64,000 nt of DNA from Corticium candelabrum (GCF_963422355.1 NC_085087.1:1641521-1705520), one strand, 5' to 3'; positions 12,701-47,440 are shown, counted from the stretch's first letter. The notes: generated by a model not told the origin, from the letters alone. A program made the numbers and translations.

Positions 12701-13376
12701 CTCTCTCGCCCCTAGCTACTAGAATCAGTTGTGACGTGCCAAGATCCGGGCGGATTCTTGCATCTTCAAGTGAGGATTCGGGGAAAACTCCGTCGGCTGA
12801 CGGAAATAATGCAAGCCTACTCAAAAATGCATACCCTCACCTGGCACCGAATGCTTTCTTCCAGAATTCTGAAGCATCGCTCTTTGTGATGCGAAATACA
12901 TCTCCATTGTAGCGGCCTTCGGGAAACAGAGACTTCAACTCAGCAAACATGTGGCTGAACACAAGACTGAGCTTCGTCAGACCACGACGACAACTCGAAT
13001 CTTTGTCGTACATCTTCTCTTTACCCTCTCTGAACAACCGCACCACCTGCTTGCACTTCTGAGTAAGATTGTCGATAAAGACGCGAAAGTATTCGCACTC
13101 ATTCAGAGCCGGTATGTCGTCTTCATAGCGAGCGTAGATGCGACGAAGTTGTCGGTACGTGTCGGGTAATATGTCGAGAATATATGGCGGGCTGTTCTTC
13201 AGGTTGACACGCGGATTGTTGCAAAGTTTTACGACTTTGTCCATCAATGTCCAACACTTGTCCACCGTCTTCTTGTCAATAGATGTTCGCGAAAAAGGCA
13301 TTTGAGGCACCATATTGGTGAAGATACGACCGGTTAGTTTACTCAAGAACGTCTCGCCCTGCGCCATTCTGATCAC
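1..13376 (-). CDS. CBL: CBL-family E3 ubiquitin ligase (5 exons in window, 3' end outside)
   Basis: RING-type E3 ligase that ubiquitinates activated tyrosine kinases at the membrane. Exons by splice sites and phase: 13376-12841, 12150-11872, 11807-11670, 8052-7575 and 304-<1. Every junction keeps frame: ..GCCAG|GGCT.., ..GGAAC|ATAC.., ..GGATT|CTAC.., ..TTGGAG|GATATC... In order: 4-helix bundle, EF-hand, divergent SH2 (together the TKB domain), linker helix with two tyrosines, C3HC4 RING, then a basic/proline-containing tail. Translation can start at 13376 or at the in-frame ATG at 13367. The order and key residues are those known for the CBL family, and the identification is strong. The C-terminus (possibly a UBA domain) is not visible. 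Intron 4 is about 7.3 kb and full of transposon debris, so extra exons there are possible, but the direct splice to exon 5 is in frame. Confidence 0.93.
305..840. repeat. Intron sequence with (CAGA)n microsatellites
   Basis: Part of CBL intron 4. Tracts of CAGA/GACA at about 583-680 produce spurious Cys/Ser/Leu-rich or Arg/Thr-rich reading frames. Nothing else is recognisable. Confidence 0.7.
850..1850 (-). pseudogene. Dead Tc1/mariner transposase
   Basis: Degenerate DDE transposase inside CBL intron 4. The N-terminal part (1850-1640) reads [17 protein letters not shown].. with a helix-turn-helix-like [10 protein letters not shown]. The middle (about 1340-1100) has [20 protein letters not shown], typical of Tc1 catalytic cores. 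At about 1100-1035 in another frame is [16 protein letters not shown], which carries the third catalytic residue (E). Several frameshifts separate the pieces, so it cannot be functional. Terminal repeats were not identified. Confidence 0.8.
2000..3040. repeat. Intronic stretch with (CAGA)n and (ACAT)n arrays
   Basis: CBL intron 4. Microsatellites lie at about 2399-2490 (CAGA with GGTA interruptions), 2737-2790 (ACAT then CAGA) and 2877-2925 (CAGA). Otherwise AT-rich sequence without recognisable genes. Confidence 0.75.
3050..5230 (-). mobile_element. Non-LTR retrotransposon remnant, family 2 (copy A)
   Basis: Reverse-transcriptase element in CBL intron 4, broken into several frames. From the 5' side (high coordinates): a [16 protein letters not shown] upstream motif (5228-5157); [16 protein letters not shown] (RT palm, about 4830-4780); the catalytic box YLDDLFVVG (about 4560-4530); thumb-like [18 protein letters not shown] (about 4130-4070); [18 protein letters not shown] (about 3755-3700). 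The C-terminal end shows [10 protein letters not shown] (about 3140-3105). Order and motifs match non-LTR elements. Multiple stops and frameshifts mean it is dead. Its C-terminus differs from family 1 in this window. Confidence 0.8.
5235..5660. other. CpG-dense insert of unknown origin
   Basis: About 400 bp with far more CpG than the rest of the window (around 5293-5400 nearly every few bases), interrupting or abutting the 5' end of retrotransposon copy A. It contains GGATGGATGGATG and CGTCCGTCCGTC short repeats. Reading frames on both strands are open only by chance. It may be a young repeat or horizontally or locally copied DNA; no terminal repeats were found. Confidence 0.5.
7575..8052 (-). 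CDS. CBL: CBL exon 4: linker helix, RING finger
   Basis: Starts [13 protein letters not shown]. The linker [13 protein letters not shown] keeps both linker tyrosines; the second corresponds to the regulatory phospho-tyrosine of human CBL. The RING has [13 protein letters not shown] and CPFC, and the tryptophan of TWQES that contacts the E2. A Ser/Pro-rich, lysine-containing segment follows. Acceptor is TTGTTTAG|C; donor is TTGGAG|GTAAGT. Confidence 0.95.
8982..9289. repeat. Long near-perfect foldback (inverted repeat)
   Basis: The left arm (about 8982-9121) and the right arm (about 9148-9289) are reverse complements over roughly 140 bp with few mismatches; both outer ends read TGAGAAAG. The loop is about 25 bp. 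It lies in CBL intron 3. It looks like a foldback MITE; transcribed, it would form a long hairpin RNA. Confidence 0.9.
9300..11300. other. CBL intron 3 sequence, no gene seen
   Basis: AT-rich intronic DNA. The short open frames here have no recognisable domains or splice context. No further repeat structure was recognised apart from short imperfect duplications (for example GAGTCATGACCTGGT at about 10300). Confidence 0.5.
11304..11649. mobile_element. hAT-type MITE with 8-bp target duplication
   Basis: The element spans 11312-11641. Ends are TGTTGCACCAAT (left) and, reversed, AGTTGCACTGAT (right). The flanks CCAATAAG (11304-11311) and CTAATAAG (11642-11649) match 7 of 8, as expected for hAT insertions. 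Internal GGCCGATAT motifs face each other near both ends. No coding capacity. It sits within CBL intron 3, about 20 bp from exon 3. Confidence 0.8.
11670..11807 (-). CDS. CBL: CBL exon 3: SH2 phosphotyrosine-binding segment
   Basis: Too short for ordinary ORF listing; found by extending the SH2 domain. Acceptor is TTGTCTAG|ATACATT. It reads [18 protein letters not shown] and ends [10 protein letters not shown]. The Arg of FRLS is the phosphotyrosine-binding arginine of the SH2 fold. Donor is GGATT|GTAAGT. The split codon TT|C joins exon 4 to give F-YLFPNGED. Confidence 0.92.
11872..12150 (-). CDS. CBL: CBL exon 2: EF-hand and start of SH2
   Basis: Acceptor is ..ATAAATAG|GGCTATT. The product runs from [10 protein letters not shown] through [19 protein letters not shown] (EF-hand, with the family's calcium-loop D, N and E residues) to [18 protein letters not shown], the start of the SH2 domain. 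Donor is GGAAC|GTAAGT. Confidence 0.93.
12486..12539 (+). repeat. Tandem 22-bp duplication
   Basis: ATTCTCAACAGGGGACAGAC is present twice (12486 and 12518 onward), separated by about 10 bp, in CBL intron 1. Confidence 0.85.
12841..13376 (-). CDS. CBL: CBL exon 1: four-helix bundle of the TKB domain
   Basis: Encodes about 178 residues beginning [10 protein letters not shown]. It contains the conserved block [14 protein letters not shown], the YFRVFIDNL stretch and the [16 protein letters not shown] end typical of the Cbl N-terminal helical bundle. Unlike vertebrate CBL it has no His-rich or Gly-rich N-terminal extension. The donor is CCAG|GTGAGG at 12841/12840. The exon is the most GC-rich stretch of this gene and adjoins the presumed promoter. 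Confidence 0.93.
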
Positions 13377-14154
13377 GACAAAGATAGAACACTACTGTGT
13401 ATCATTAGACTATCATAGTATCTGCCCGGTTTGTCGCCACAGGTATTTATGACGTCAGTACAACACCTACAGTCCAGACGTTATTACGTAGTCATCCGGG
13501 GTAATTCATTACTTACCTTTGGTGGCAACGCAGCATTGGTCCCTGACTGTTCAACGCGCATTAACACCTACAAATCGGGTCTTTCTGAGATGTACAATTA
13601 GCGTTTAGTCAACACAGAGTACAAATAGATGGTCGCTGAGATGTAAGACCTGGAACCTAAACCTACTTTAGTGTCACCTATTTTACAGTTATCAGAGCTG
13701 GAAGTTACAACCTTCTCGTGATTGAGCGGAGCGCAAGTGAAGCAGGTAGGAATACGCCCCCGCAACATTGCATGGATGGCTCTTTACTAGAAAGTCTTAA
13801 CTCGCGAGCGAATTTTACTGCTGACAGATCGTAGCACCGAAGGTCGAATGCTGCGGCTACAAACTGATATGCAAAACGATTTTTATTCTTGAAGGTTACC
13901 TTCGCTCAGAAGTCGCTGTCTAGATTCTACTAACGATAACACTGGTCGTTTCTTTTGTTCCTTTTGGAGCGCTACACAATCAACTATTCAACGAGTGCTT
14001 ACTTACTACTACACCTAGTGTCATATCGTGTTGTCATAGACCCGGTTAGCTACTTCGGGACCTGGAGTTTTGGCACGAGCTGGTAACGTGTCTGAGTAGT
14101 ACTGTGTATTGAGTAGAAGACCAAATATACCACAACTAGAAAGCTTGGTTCAGA

Positions 14155-14875
14155 GCCAGAGCTTAGCCTCGGTATTCCAGACTGCTTTCTACAAGTGATG
14201 GGAGAGGAGAGTGGGAGGAGAGAAGAAAGCAGTCTGGGGACAGCTCTATTGTAAGTGACTTCGGAAATAGGCGGTGTTCATCGTAATCGATAAGTACCCG
14301 CATTCATTACGAACAGTAACAAGCACCAGATGGCTCGTGGGATATTGCCAGAAGCTGTTCGCTGCCAGCCGACTACAAACGAACGGGAGAACGTACAAAA
14401 TGAGTGACTTTACTGAATCCGGTAGAGAGAAGGAAAGGCGTCGCGACCTCGTACTAAAATCGCTTAGCAAGCAGTTGATTGGTCTTCAAAGGCTTCAAGT
14501 CGGAACAGCCGCTGCAATGGCTTTATCGTCCGGTAATGTCTGGCAAGCATTCGCTGAGTTATCGTGTCATCAGGAGCGAAACACGTAGCGCGTTGCATTT
14601 GTGTTAGCTGCACCCCACTGTGCTATTGCAGTCGTTTGAGAATTGCTTCTAGGTAATTACAAAGTACTCTTTGACGTCAACAGTTGTCTTACAGCGCTGA
14701 TTGGCCGTTTTTTTTGAGCGGTGGTTTTGATTGGAGCGGATGTTTCTGAACTTGAGCAGTCGCGCCTCTTCCGAAGTCACTTACAATAGAGCTGTCCCCA
14801 GACTGCTTTCTTCTCCCACGCTTCCCTCCCATCACGTGCAGAAAGCAGTCTGGAATACCGAGGCTAAGCCAGAGC
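14155..14875. mobile_element. 705-bp element with ~105-bp inverted repeats and perfect 8-bp target duplication
   Basis: The element spans 14163-14867, flanked on both sides by GCCAGAGC (14155-14162 and 14868-14875). The termini are TTAGCCTCGGTATTCCAGAC and its reverse complement, and arm similarity extends about 105 bp to ..CACTTCGGAA. Each arm also contains its own inner inverted repeat (CCAGACTGCTTTCT facing AGAAAGCAGTCTGG), so each could form a sub-hairpin. An 8-bp duplication is used by hAT and P superfamilies, among others; I cannot assign it. It encloses a 105-codon open frame. Confidence 0.88.
14274..14588 (+). CDS. Hypothetical 104-aa open frame inside the inverted-repeat element
   Basis: Open frame between the two inverted repeats. 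It begins MFIVIDKYPH and has an internal Met at 14399 (MSDFTESGREKERRRDL) starting a charged, helix-prone stretch. No transposase motif or known domain is recognisable. It may be the remnant of an internally deleted transposase, part of a read-through exon, or chance. Confidence 0.3.
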   Translation: MFIVIDKYPHSLRTVTSTRWLVGYCQKLFAASRLQTNGRTYKMSDFTESGREKERRRDLVLKSLSKQLIGLQRLQVGTAAAMALSSGNVWQAFAELSCHQERNT

Positions 14876-15354
14876 TGTGATCAGCCATTGAAATCAAACT
14901 GTACCGAATACCCCGCGTACGAAATACCCTCGGATACCCTACCTACTTCCTACGCTGTACAGTACAGTGTACATGCAGCGACGATCGATTTCTGTCGGCA
15001 TTCCTACAATTACGCCGGTTAGAGTTTATTTATGGAATTAATTAAATATTTTGCATGCTGTACGATCAAAAGAAGTAAGCTGCTGTTATCAACGAAACAT
15101 CAACTAGTAAATTTTTACTCTACTGCAGTGCGTAGCTACGGCATTTGGGTAGTTTAGAGTGACTGTTGTGATCATGGGTTTGGTCTTGCAAAGACGGCAC
15201 CGGAATTTAACGTTAGCGGTTGTGGTTTCCAACAAATAACACTATTAATTATATATAGTTTAACAAAAATTATGGCAACTTGTTTTTGACTAGGTTTTTT
15301 TTTTGAGGTTTTGTTGTTGCGTGTACGACCTAAGATCTGGTCTCCAAGGACAAC

Positions 15355-39507
<24,153 letters not shown>

Positions 39508-40000
39508 CTACTGCCACTTAAGTAGATTGAAGATGTTTCTGACAATATTATTATTATTATGGCTCAAAGCACAAAAGAGATTGGAAGTGCAATTTTGATA
39601 TGTTGTGAAAGTTTGTACGTACAGTACTGGCATACATTTGATACATTGATGCATTTGATGGCATTTGATGAGGCACTAGTACAATGCCAATGTGCATTGT
39701 CCACTTTAATACAATATGGCTTGGATAAAATGCTCCTGCTGCACCAGTTTCTTACTGTGGTGACCAAGGATGACACCATTTGGCTGACTGCCTCTTCAGG
39801 ACTGGCACATTAACATCGCAGCCAAGTCTCATTGGTATCAAGGTTTCTGTATGATCGTTGTCAGCAACTTGGATGATCGTTGTCAGCAACTGCAGTTGTA
39901 CTATCTGCGATGTTTGACGCTGAATTTCCAGCTGCAACAGAACTCTAACCACACACAACCACTAGTCACTACACAGAACCTATACTGTGTGACAATCAGT

Positions 40001-43000
40001 TCATACATTCTCATTCAATTCTTTCAAATAAGAAATAATTTGAGAACGATTTTCTTTAGTCGGATCACCCCAGTCTTTTTGCAACTGTTGTTCTGCAGCT
40101 TGTAATGGTGTCTGTCCTCTCTGTTCAATAATAGACAGTATTATTAGTGCAATAAACATAACAGTATCACACAGTACACAGTACATATACTCAATAAATA
40201 GTTAATCAGCCTATTATCCAGTACATACACAACGCACAATCAGCATAGAAAGTGTGTGATAAAAGTGAATGTTAGAAAGATAATATGAATAAGACAACGT
40301 CATGCAGTTGACTAAACATCTCAGATGTTGTACCACACAGTAGAGCAACTTATTCTATTACTGCTCACACTTTAATTAAGCAAACTGACGTTCACTGCTG
40401 TTTCAGTCATCATTCACAACAAACACGTAGCCATGTCATATGCTGTCGTGTGACTGACCAATGAGGATAATAATTCATTACTCTCCATGAATTCCAACAT
40501 CATAATCATGACCTCAAACATAATTGTTATCAATGTATGATTTCACTAAATACAGTCCCACCTCCATGCAGTCACACCACCAACTAACAACACCATCACT
40601 TCACCATTATAGTTTACAATACCACTCTACTACAATACAAACAACGTCCCTCAATGTCCTTATGTAATATTGTTTCTTATAACTAACTAATGAACACCAA
40701 CAATAACACTGACAGTATGCTCTGCATTCCAATTGTCCATCCCTCCATCTTCAGGGTTCTAGCCAGGCATACTAAGGGGTGACCAGCCGCCACACTTTAC
40801 TTCTCAAAATGAGATGCCCGCCATGCTTTGGGATTGACCGCCACGCCATGTGAACGAACATTTCAGTTGGAATTAGTGGCTGTGTTCACTAGTACAAGGA
40901 TAGGAAACACAAGGTTGCACTACTCATTGTTCACAGTATCAGCAGGTGTGCTATTTACTGTGCTATTTACTATGCTCTTGTTTTGGTGCTGTGTGCTCTA
41001 ACAGATCTTATTACAAACCATGATGATTAAATGGGAAGTATCATAATTGAATGAGGATGTGACATTTCTATATAAACACACTTGTCCCTTACAAAATATT
41101 GATATGCAAACAGCTAATTCTCTTGCCCCAAAGATCATCTTAAAAACAGCCAAGTTATTCTGACTAGGTTGATTATTAATAAGCTACGTTTCTGACAAAC
41201 CATAACCACATCAAAACACACTCTTTATAAAGAACACGCCCTTTTAGGAAGCCCCACCCTACCGCCACGCTTTGGCTAGAACCCTGATCTGTCCACAAAA
41301 ATATTACTGTAACCCTAGAGCATGGGCGCCTGGAGTTATGACTGCTCACACCTGTCATCTTTTATCAAGCTAAGATAGCAAAGTGACCCATTCAACAACC
41401 GACAGAGAACACTTTCAACTACAGCATAACCAATCCTGAGCATAAGATATCCACTTATTCACTAAAATAAATTTTAGTAACAACATAGTCTGCAGGGAAT
41501 TGCAATGTTACAAATACTGGTGGCTTCTTCATTGCAGTGCAGTTCACTTTCCCACACTGTCCAATTCTATTCAACATCTTGCTTACAGTAAAGCCATATG
41601 AACACAACCATGTCTTAATGTTTGATATTATAAGATAAGCTCACTAATTCATTAATTAAGTATCAACAAACAATACAGAACATCAAATAATGTTGTTTGA
41701 AAGCACATAAGAGTACGATCACCCCAGTAACAGCAAAGTTTTCTTTCTGTGTTCACACAAAATTATGTGATTGAGCTTGTTGGATGAAAAGATTAATATT
41801 AAGCAACCTCAACCCTACATGCTTCCACCTTCTACTTCTAGCAAGTTCGTTGTTTATGTGTTTGTGCTTCTTGGAACATTTCCGAATATCTTTAATTGTT
41901 AGGCAGAGTTCACAATCACTGCTGTCACCATTTATAGATTAAGCTTCACCAAATGTGAGCTACATAGTCCACATTAGCAAGATATACTGTAAGAAACACA
42001 ACAATGTACACTGACCTTGTTCACTGCTGACACATCAGCTCCTGATGATATCAACAATTTGACAATTGGCAGATGATTATCATAATAGTAATAGCTTGAG
42101 CAGGAAAGATGTAAAGGTGTTGATCCATCCTAAAACAAGAAGATGAAATGAGATACAAAACAGCAAACAACAAGAGATTACAGTAAGCTGCTCACAACAC
42201 ACGTGCACGTCAAATTCTGTTACATTGCCATTGCAACTTTGTCATCACTTAATCTGTCTTGACACCCAAATTACAGTGTTTGCTCATGCATCAAATAATT
42301 ATTAGTGTTTGAGGTTGGTTTCAGTTAGGGTCACTGATGATGCTGACATGTATATTAAAGTACATAGATATTTATTAAAGAAAGTCTATTTGAATCGGCA
42401 TGCACAACAGGTACATCACATGAAAACACTGTACTTATAGCCCATTCACACGAGCACTTGTAACTGGGTCAATACAGTCAGCATGGGTTGGCTCATTTTT
42501 GAAAGGTTGTGTTAATGTAAGCCGAGCCGCACTAGAATGGCCCACCTCAAACAGCCATGTCAGCATGACATTCACCGTGTGAACAGTAACCAAGCCAAAC
42601 TGTGTACTCTCATGTAGTCAGACTTCTCTCCCTCGTCATACTTTCAGTAATACAACCAATATTCTCAACGTATTTCAGCATTTGATTGTTATAATGCCAT
42701 CGAGAAATATGCAAGTAGATTATAGCTGATCCATGATCAAGGAAAGGTAGAACAGACATTTCAAATACATACGTGATCATCCGTAGCTTAGCAAGAGACA
42801 CACCCATTAAGAGCTGGTTCTCTGTTTCTAAATGCTGTGTGAACAAGGAACTGGCTTGACTTGGCTCGGCTTGGAAGGAACTCGTGTGGAAAGGCTATTA
42901 GATAACTGAGAGTAAAACTGAGAGTGATGACTGCATGCTAGAGTATTAGATAAAGAATTTGTAACACTCATTCACATCATTTCTCAATTGACAAAACAAC

Positions 43001-43733
43001 TATTCATTGTAACTGTGACTGTTAGCACCTTTCTGTGGCATATACATTCAACTGTTCAATCAGACAAGCAGAAATACAATGAGCATCCATTCTATTCATT
43101 TTAACCACAGGAAAGAGATGCCATTACCATTACTAACTACACTCATTTATTTAAACACGATAAACTGCACTAAAATTTGCACTTACCCTTTCCTCATGGT
43201 AGCTTATGTTTACTTGATGTTGCAGCAGCAAATCCACCAAGTCAATTGATGAATTAGCACATGCTACATGCAACGCTGATGGAAAACCATACACACCACC
43301 ATATCGTGTCTACAAAATACACAATTGGCTACTAAAGTCAATGAAGTTTGGGGAGTGTAGGTCACGTGACACGTGTAAAGGGCGTGACCGTATTCGAACG
43401 ACAGCAAAACAACGACGTAGGAGAGCATGAGACGAAACGATTCATGCACTAGTACAGTACCGGTCGAGAGAAAACAAGGCGGCACTTCCAACCAACGCCA
43501 CCTCAACACCGTAAATGATCGTCACTTTCTCATACATTTCCTCATTTACCAACGTCGAACCCGACCTCTCTACTCTACAAACTAGATGTGTAATTTACAC
43601 ATCAATCAATTCTTACCATCACTTTTGCTACTGCGTTCACATCTACTCCTTTCTCGAGAGCTACCGATGCTTTTCTTACATCCTTTGCACACACGGCATC
43701 AAAGAGAGCTTCACTGGAAACCCCTGTACCCAT
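40001..43733 (-). CDS. Small ankyrin-repeat protein (4 exons, 157 aa)
   Basis: Exons 43733-43617, 43309-43187, 42129-42016 and 40120-40001 (stop TGA at 40003-40001). All three introns are phase 0 with GT-AG ends, and each exon encodes about 38-41 residues, close to one ankyrin unit. The start is MGTGVSSEALFDAVCAKDVR. Repeats show ALEKGVDVNAVAK, SALHVACANSSIDLVDLLLQ, STPLHLSCSSYYYYDNHLPI with VKLLISSGADVSAVNK, and GQTPLQAAEQQLQ with a helical C-terminus SQIISYLKELNENV. Probably a cytosolic protein-interaction adaptor. The specific orthologue was not recognised. Its 3' end faces that of SMG9, 0.5 kb away. Confidence 0.85.
40752..41286. mobile_element. hAT-like MITE (535 bp)
   Basis: Ends CAGGGTTCTAGCCA and its reverse complement TGGCTAGAACCCTG, followed inwards by GCCGCCAC-type motifs on both sides. 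The CAGGG terminus is typical of hAT. No clear 8-bp duplication remains. In the last intron of the ankyrin gene. Confidence 0.75.
42435..42900. mobile_element. Harbinger-type MITE (460 bp, TTA duplication)
   Basis: The element 42438-42897 has ends TAGCCCATTCACACGAG and, reversed, TAGCCTTTCCACACGAG; TTA on both sides. Inner GGCTCGGCTTGG / TGTTCACACGG motifs. In intron 2 of the ankyrin gene. Confidence 0.8.
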
Positions 43734-43740
43734 ATATAAT

Positions 43741-46700
43741 TATGTGAACCGTTGCGTAAAATCTTCGTCCTCTAATCTAAGCGCATGCGCAAATTACGTT
43801 TAGTAAGTTACTTAACTTAATTAGTCGGCTTAGCTAGTTAATTATTTGACATCAACATTCAATAAACATTTATTTTAATTAATTTTGCATCCACAATGCA
43901 CACGCAGGTCATTACTTGTTGTGAAAGCATCAATGTAGGTATACGTGTGTCACTATTCTTTTACACAATTGCAAATGTGTCACACTCATGGAACTACTTC
44001 CAGTAACAGAGACTGCATGCTGCTCTAGAGAAAGCCATTTGATAGGTGCCAGTTCGGGAGAGATGCCAAAATTTGCCGAGATCCGCATAGTTTGATGTGA
44101 CCCTGGCAAGATACACCTGCTAAAAACTTCTGGCCCCCGCTTTAGTTGTCTGTCGGTTAATTAACTTTAGATGACCCCCATATATGTGCATATACATGCA
44201 GTATAGATACAATCACATAGATATAAAGCAGGGATGACTGCGTACTTTAGGCTAGTGCTTCACTCCGCGGGTCTGTCCTGTTTGTTTATCACCTTTGTTT
44301 ACTAACATGTTTCTCTGTATTATTTCAAGATTATGCCATGCAAGTCAAGTTTATGCTGCGGTTGCAAAACTTGGCTCTGACCATGCAATGGTTTACTCTT
44401 TGGGTGGACATGGAGTTTATGCCAGACGAAATAACTGCCATGACAAGCAGTATACTAAGTTTAGAAGGACAAGCTTTGTGTTGTCTTCTTGGCACAATGT
44501 AAGACATCTGGAAGGCAAGAAGCTGCTGATTCTCTGTTAATTAATGAACACGCACAAAAGCGAAGATATACATGTACATGCTGCAGTGGAGGAGCTGGAG
44601 AGCAGTGAAATTCTAAATCAATGCTTTATGAAGTGCCTTGATTTCACAGTTCTTGAATTGCTGTCTATAGGTGCTGCATATCTGTCTTCTTAATCACCAT
44701 TTATTCACCTGGATGGGAACAGTGAGCTGGGCGTTAAATTCTTATCAAACTTCTGGGTTATGTGTGTGTGTAGTCATTAGTACCACATGGGAGTTTATCA
44801 GTGTTGCAGTGCTTTAGAGGATGTCATTGAAGCAGCTGTTCTCCTTGTGGTAAATAGATCACCGTTTCTGTACAAGTCAGATCACTTTATATTATTGGAA
44901 ACTTTGACTCTCTTTCTAGTGTAACGTGAAGGTCCACCAGTCTCAACAATCAGGCTCTGTCTGCAAAAATGCATAAATGTCACTGTAAATGTTTATCATA
45001 TGATTTTGATGTACTGTAACAGAATATCAAGCAAGCTAAGATAGAGTTGAATTTATTGAAGCTAATGGAGGTAGTTTGGAGGTATTTAGGAAGTACTATG
45101 TTGACCAATGTGTAGGTATATTGGTGGAATTATGCGTGGAGTGATAATAACGCTATTACTGTACTCGTTCCTACATATACTTGCAGCATTTACTACTTTT
45201 GCCGTATATACACATGTACAATCCCAAATCATATGGGTGAGCATCTTGCACAAATTTGTGTCAAGCTCCATGCTGTAACAAGCTCCCAATAGTGTAATAT
45301 GAGCACATCAGTCTATGGTTTCTCAAGAAAAAAAAGCAAGCAGCTTGAAACACTATTCCAGAATACCCGGTTTACTACGTTGTCGCTAAAAATTGCTACT
45401 TGATTTGGCACGGTGAGCAGTTTACAAAGATGAAAGAGTACTCAGACACTATCACACCTTTGGCAGAGGTTGATAGCTGATGTCAGTCTGCAGGATCGTA
45501 CTAAGCTGCTCTTGTGGAGTAAGTTACCAGTAGTTTGCTAGAAGTGCAGTCTGGCAAGTTGCATTATTCAAATATTCAACTTTGTAACTACCCACCAGCA
45601 ACTACAGAAACAGTATTCTACAATACAGTCAAACATTATTATTCTGACACCCTATAATCCAACCTCACTTTCTGATAATGTACGCGTGAAATCAATTTAC
45701 ATTGTTACTGTGTACAATAATCTGACTGTAATGTTAGTCTGCCAAAAACCTGTGCAACAAACATGGTCGAAATTCTGAGGTCTGATTGTACTTCAAACAG
45801 TTCCTATGTCACAAACTGACCTAGCCACAGCCTAATACACACTCTTTGTGCACTTAGTATCCAAGTTTGTCATTTAATGACGTTTTGCCATCTCCAGTTT
45901 GATCTGTAGAAACACAAGTACACTGAATGTACACACAGTTCAACTAAGAAGGAAATGTACGACCAACCAGTAGGCGGCAACCAAGAAGCAAACTCTGGAT
46001 CATCATCTGAAGCCCACTTGGATTTCCCTTGTTTTAGAAGGTGAGATTGCTGAAAGTAAACAACAGTGCATTAGCAACGTCCTAAACCAGTTATTGCATA
46101 GTAAATGACTGGGAAACGGGAACAAATTGTCAGACCACGAATATTCACACACTCTCTCTGGTGTTTGTAAACCCAAACCTTCTGCACATACAGTATGCTA
46201 AGTTACAAAGAGCACTAACTTTCCAAACCCATAGAGGCACATAGCTTAACCAGAATTCATACAACCCCTGGCACATTGGTCATAACTCAACTTTCACTGT
46301 TTGGCTGTATTCAATAAAATCATAGGCTTTCCCATGAGTCCTCAGAGGAGGATGAGTCACATCTGTTATGGCGGTGACCGTACCGTTAATCATCACTGCT
46401 ACATTTGTTGAGATAACAAAGCAAAAAACACAACAGTGCACTACGTGCTCAATGGAAAGAAGATTTACTGCTGATGAAAACAATTATGTAGATACTACCA
46501 AAATCAGGAGTTTTAGACTGTTGCACAGTGTCATAACAAAGACATACAGCAACAGTACTTGATACAAGTACTCTCATTTCAAAGTATTCAAAGAGATAAA
46601 TTGGGAATATCTTAACATAATATCTGAATACTGGAATACTTGCACCAGAAGAACAAGTCAAGTCCCATACTTGACCTTGGCATGGTCTCACGGTGTTCAC

Positions 46701-47080
46701 ACCATAAGAGCTCTAATTCAGGCACCATTCACAGCCCTTGTAGGTTCTGAAAGAGCTAGGCACCTATTAGACACCTAATAGTGTTTGAAGGTGCCTAGTA
46801 ATTGGAACCTGCATGGTTCACAATGTCTGCTGAACTGATACGTATTCGCCCCCAGCCCCAACTTTGACCAAGGTTCCAAGATTGTCATACCTCTTAGTCC
46901 TTTGATTAGTGCTAAGTTTTTGCACATTGACTGTTTGCTATGAGATGCTGACATTCTTCAATTTGGACATGCCTGTAGATCACGCTTTGAAGGTTTGATG
47001 ACTTAGATACCATATAGAATTTAGGTTTCTATATTTTAAGTAGTGGCCGTGGGTTGAAGCTCTGCATGCTGTTTAAGTCA
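43741..47080. other. Intergenic stretch without recognised genes
   Basis: AT-rich DNA. Open frames are short and without domains or splice context. No inverted-repeat element was seen. The first 100 bp upstream of 43733 should hold the ankyrin gene promoter; it contains GCGCATGCGC at about 43780. Confidence 0.5.
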
Positions 47081-47089
47081 ATAAATAGA

Positions 47090-47440
47090 TCATTTCCACC
47101 AATTAACAACATTACCTTGTGCTTGTTGTGCCTGATTCCCATGTGACACTCCAATGACTTCAAGTGTTGGAGTGTCATACAGGAACCAGACAAAACCAAA
47201 TTTGAGGTCTGGTACAGGCCTAATGTTGACCATGTTTGTAAATTGCCACAATTCTCTATTTCGTTTCGTAAGAAATACAAATGTTTGTAAACTTCTCTCG
47301 TACTGAACATGTGCGTGTACACCCAGCGAGGCTCTATCAACATCTGGGTGTAGGTGCCTGCTGAGGACTTTGTGCTCTCGATATGTTACTGATTTCTTGA
47401 CTTCTAAAGCCAACTTGTCAACTGGAAGCTACCCTGAGCC
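47090..47440 (-). other. Unassigned open frame, possible exon
   Basis: The minus strand reads LALEVKKSVTYREHKVLSRH.. to LEVIGVSHGNQAQQAQ with regular, non-repetitive composition over about 105 residues. A possible acceptor (CTTCCAG|TT) precedes it at about 47430 and a possible donor (CAAG|GTAATG) follows at about 47115. No known family is recognised. It may be a host exon or part of an unrecognised mobile element. Confidence 0.3.

Larger units (their letters stand above)
13377..15354. promoter_or_regulatory. Divergent CBL/SMG9 intergenic region
   Basis: About 2 kb between the first coding exons of two housekeeping-type genes transcribed away from each other, so it should hold both promoters and 5' UTRs. 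It is richer in CpG than the introns. No clear TATA box could be assigned. A 705-bp transposon (14163-14867) sits in the middle. Confidence 0.55.
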
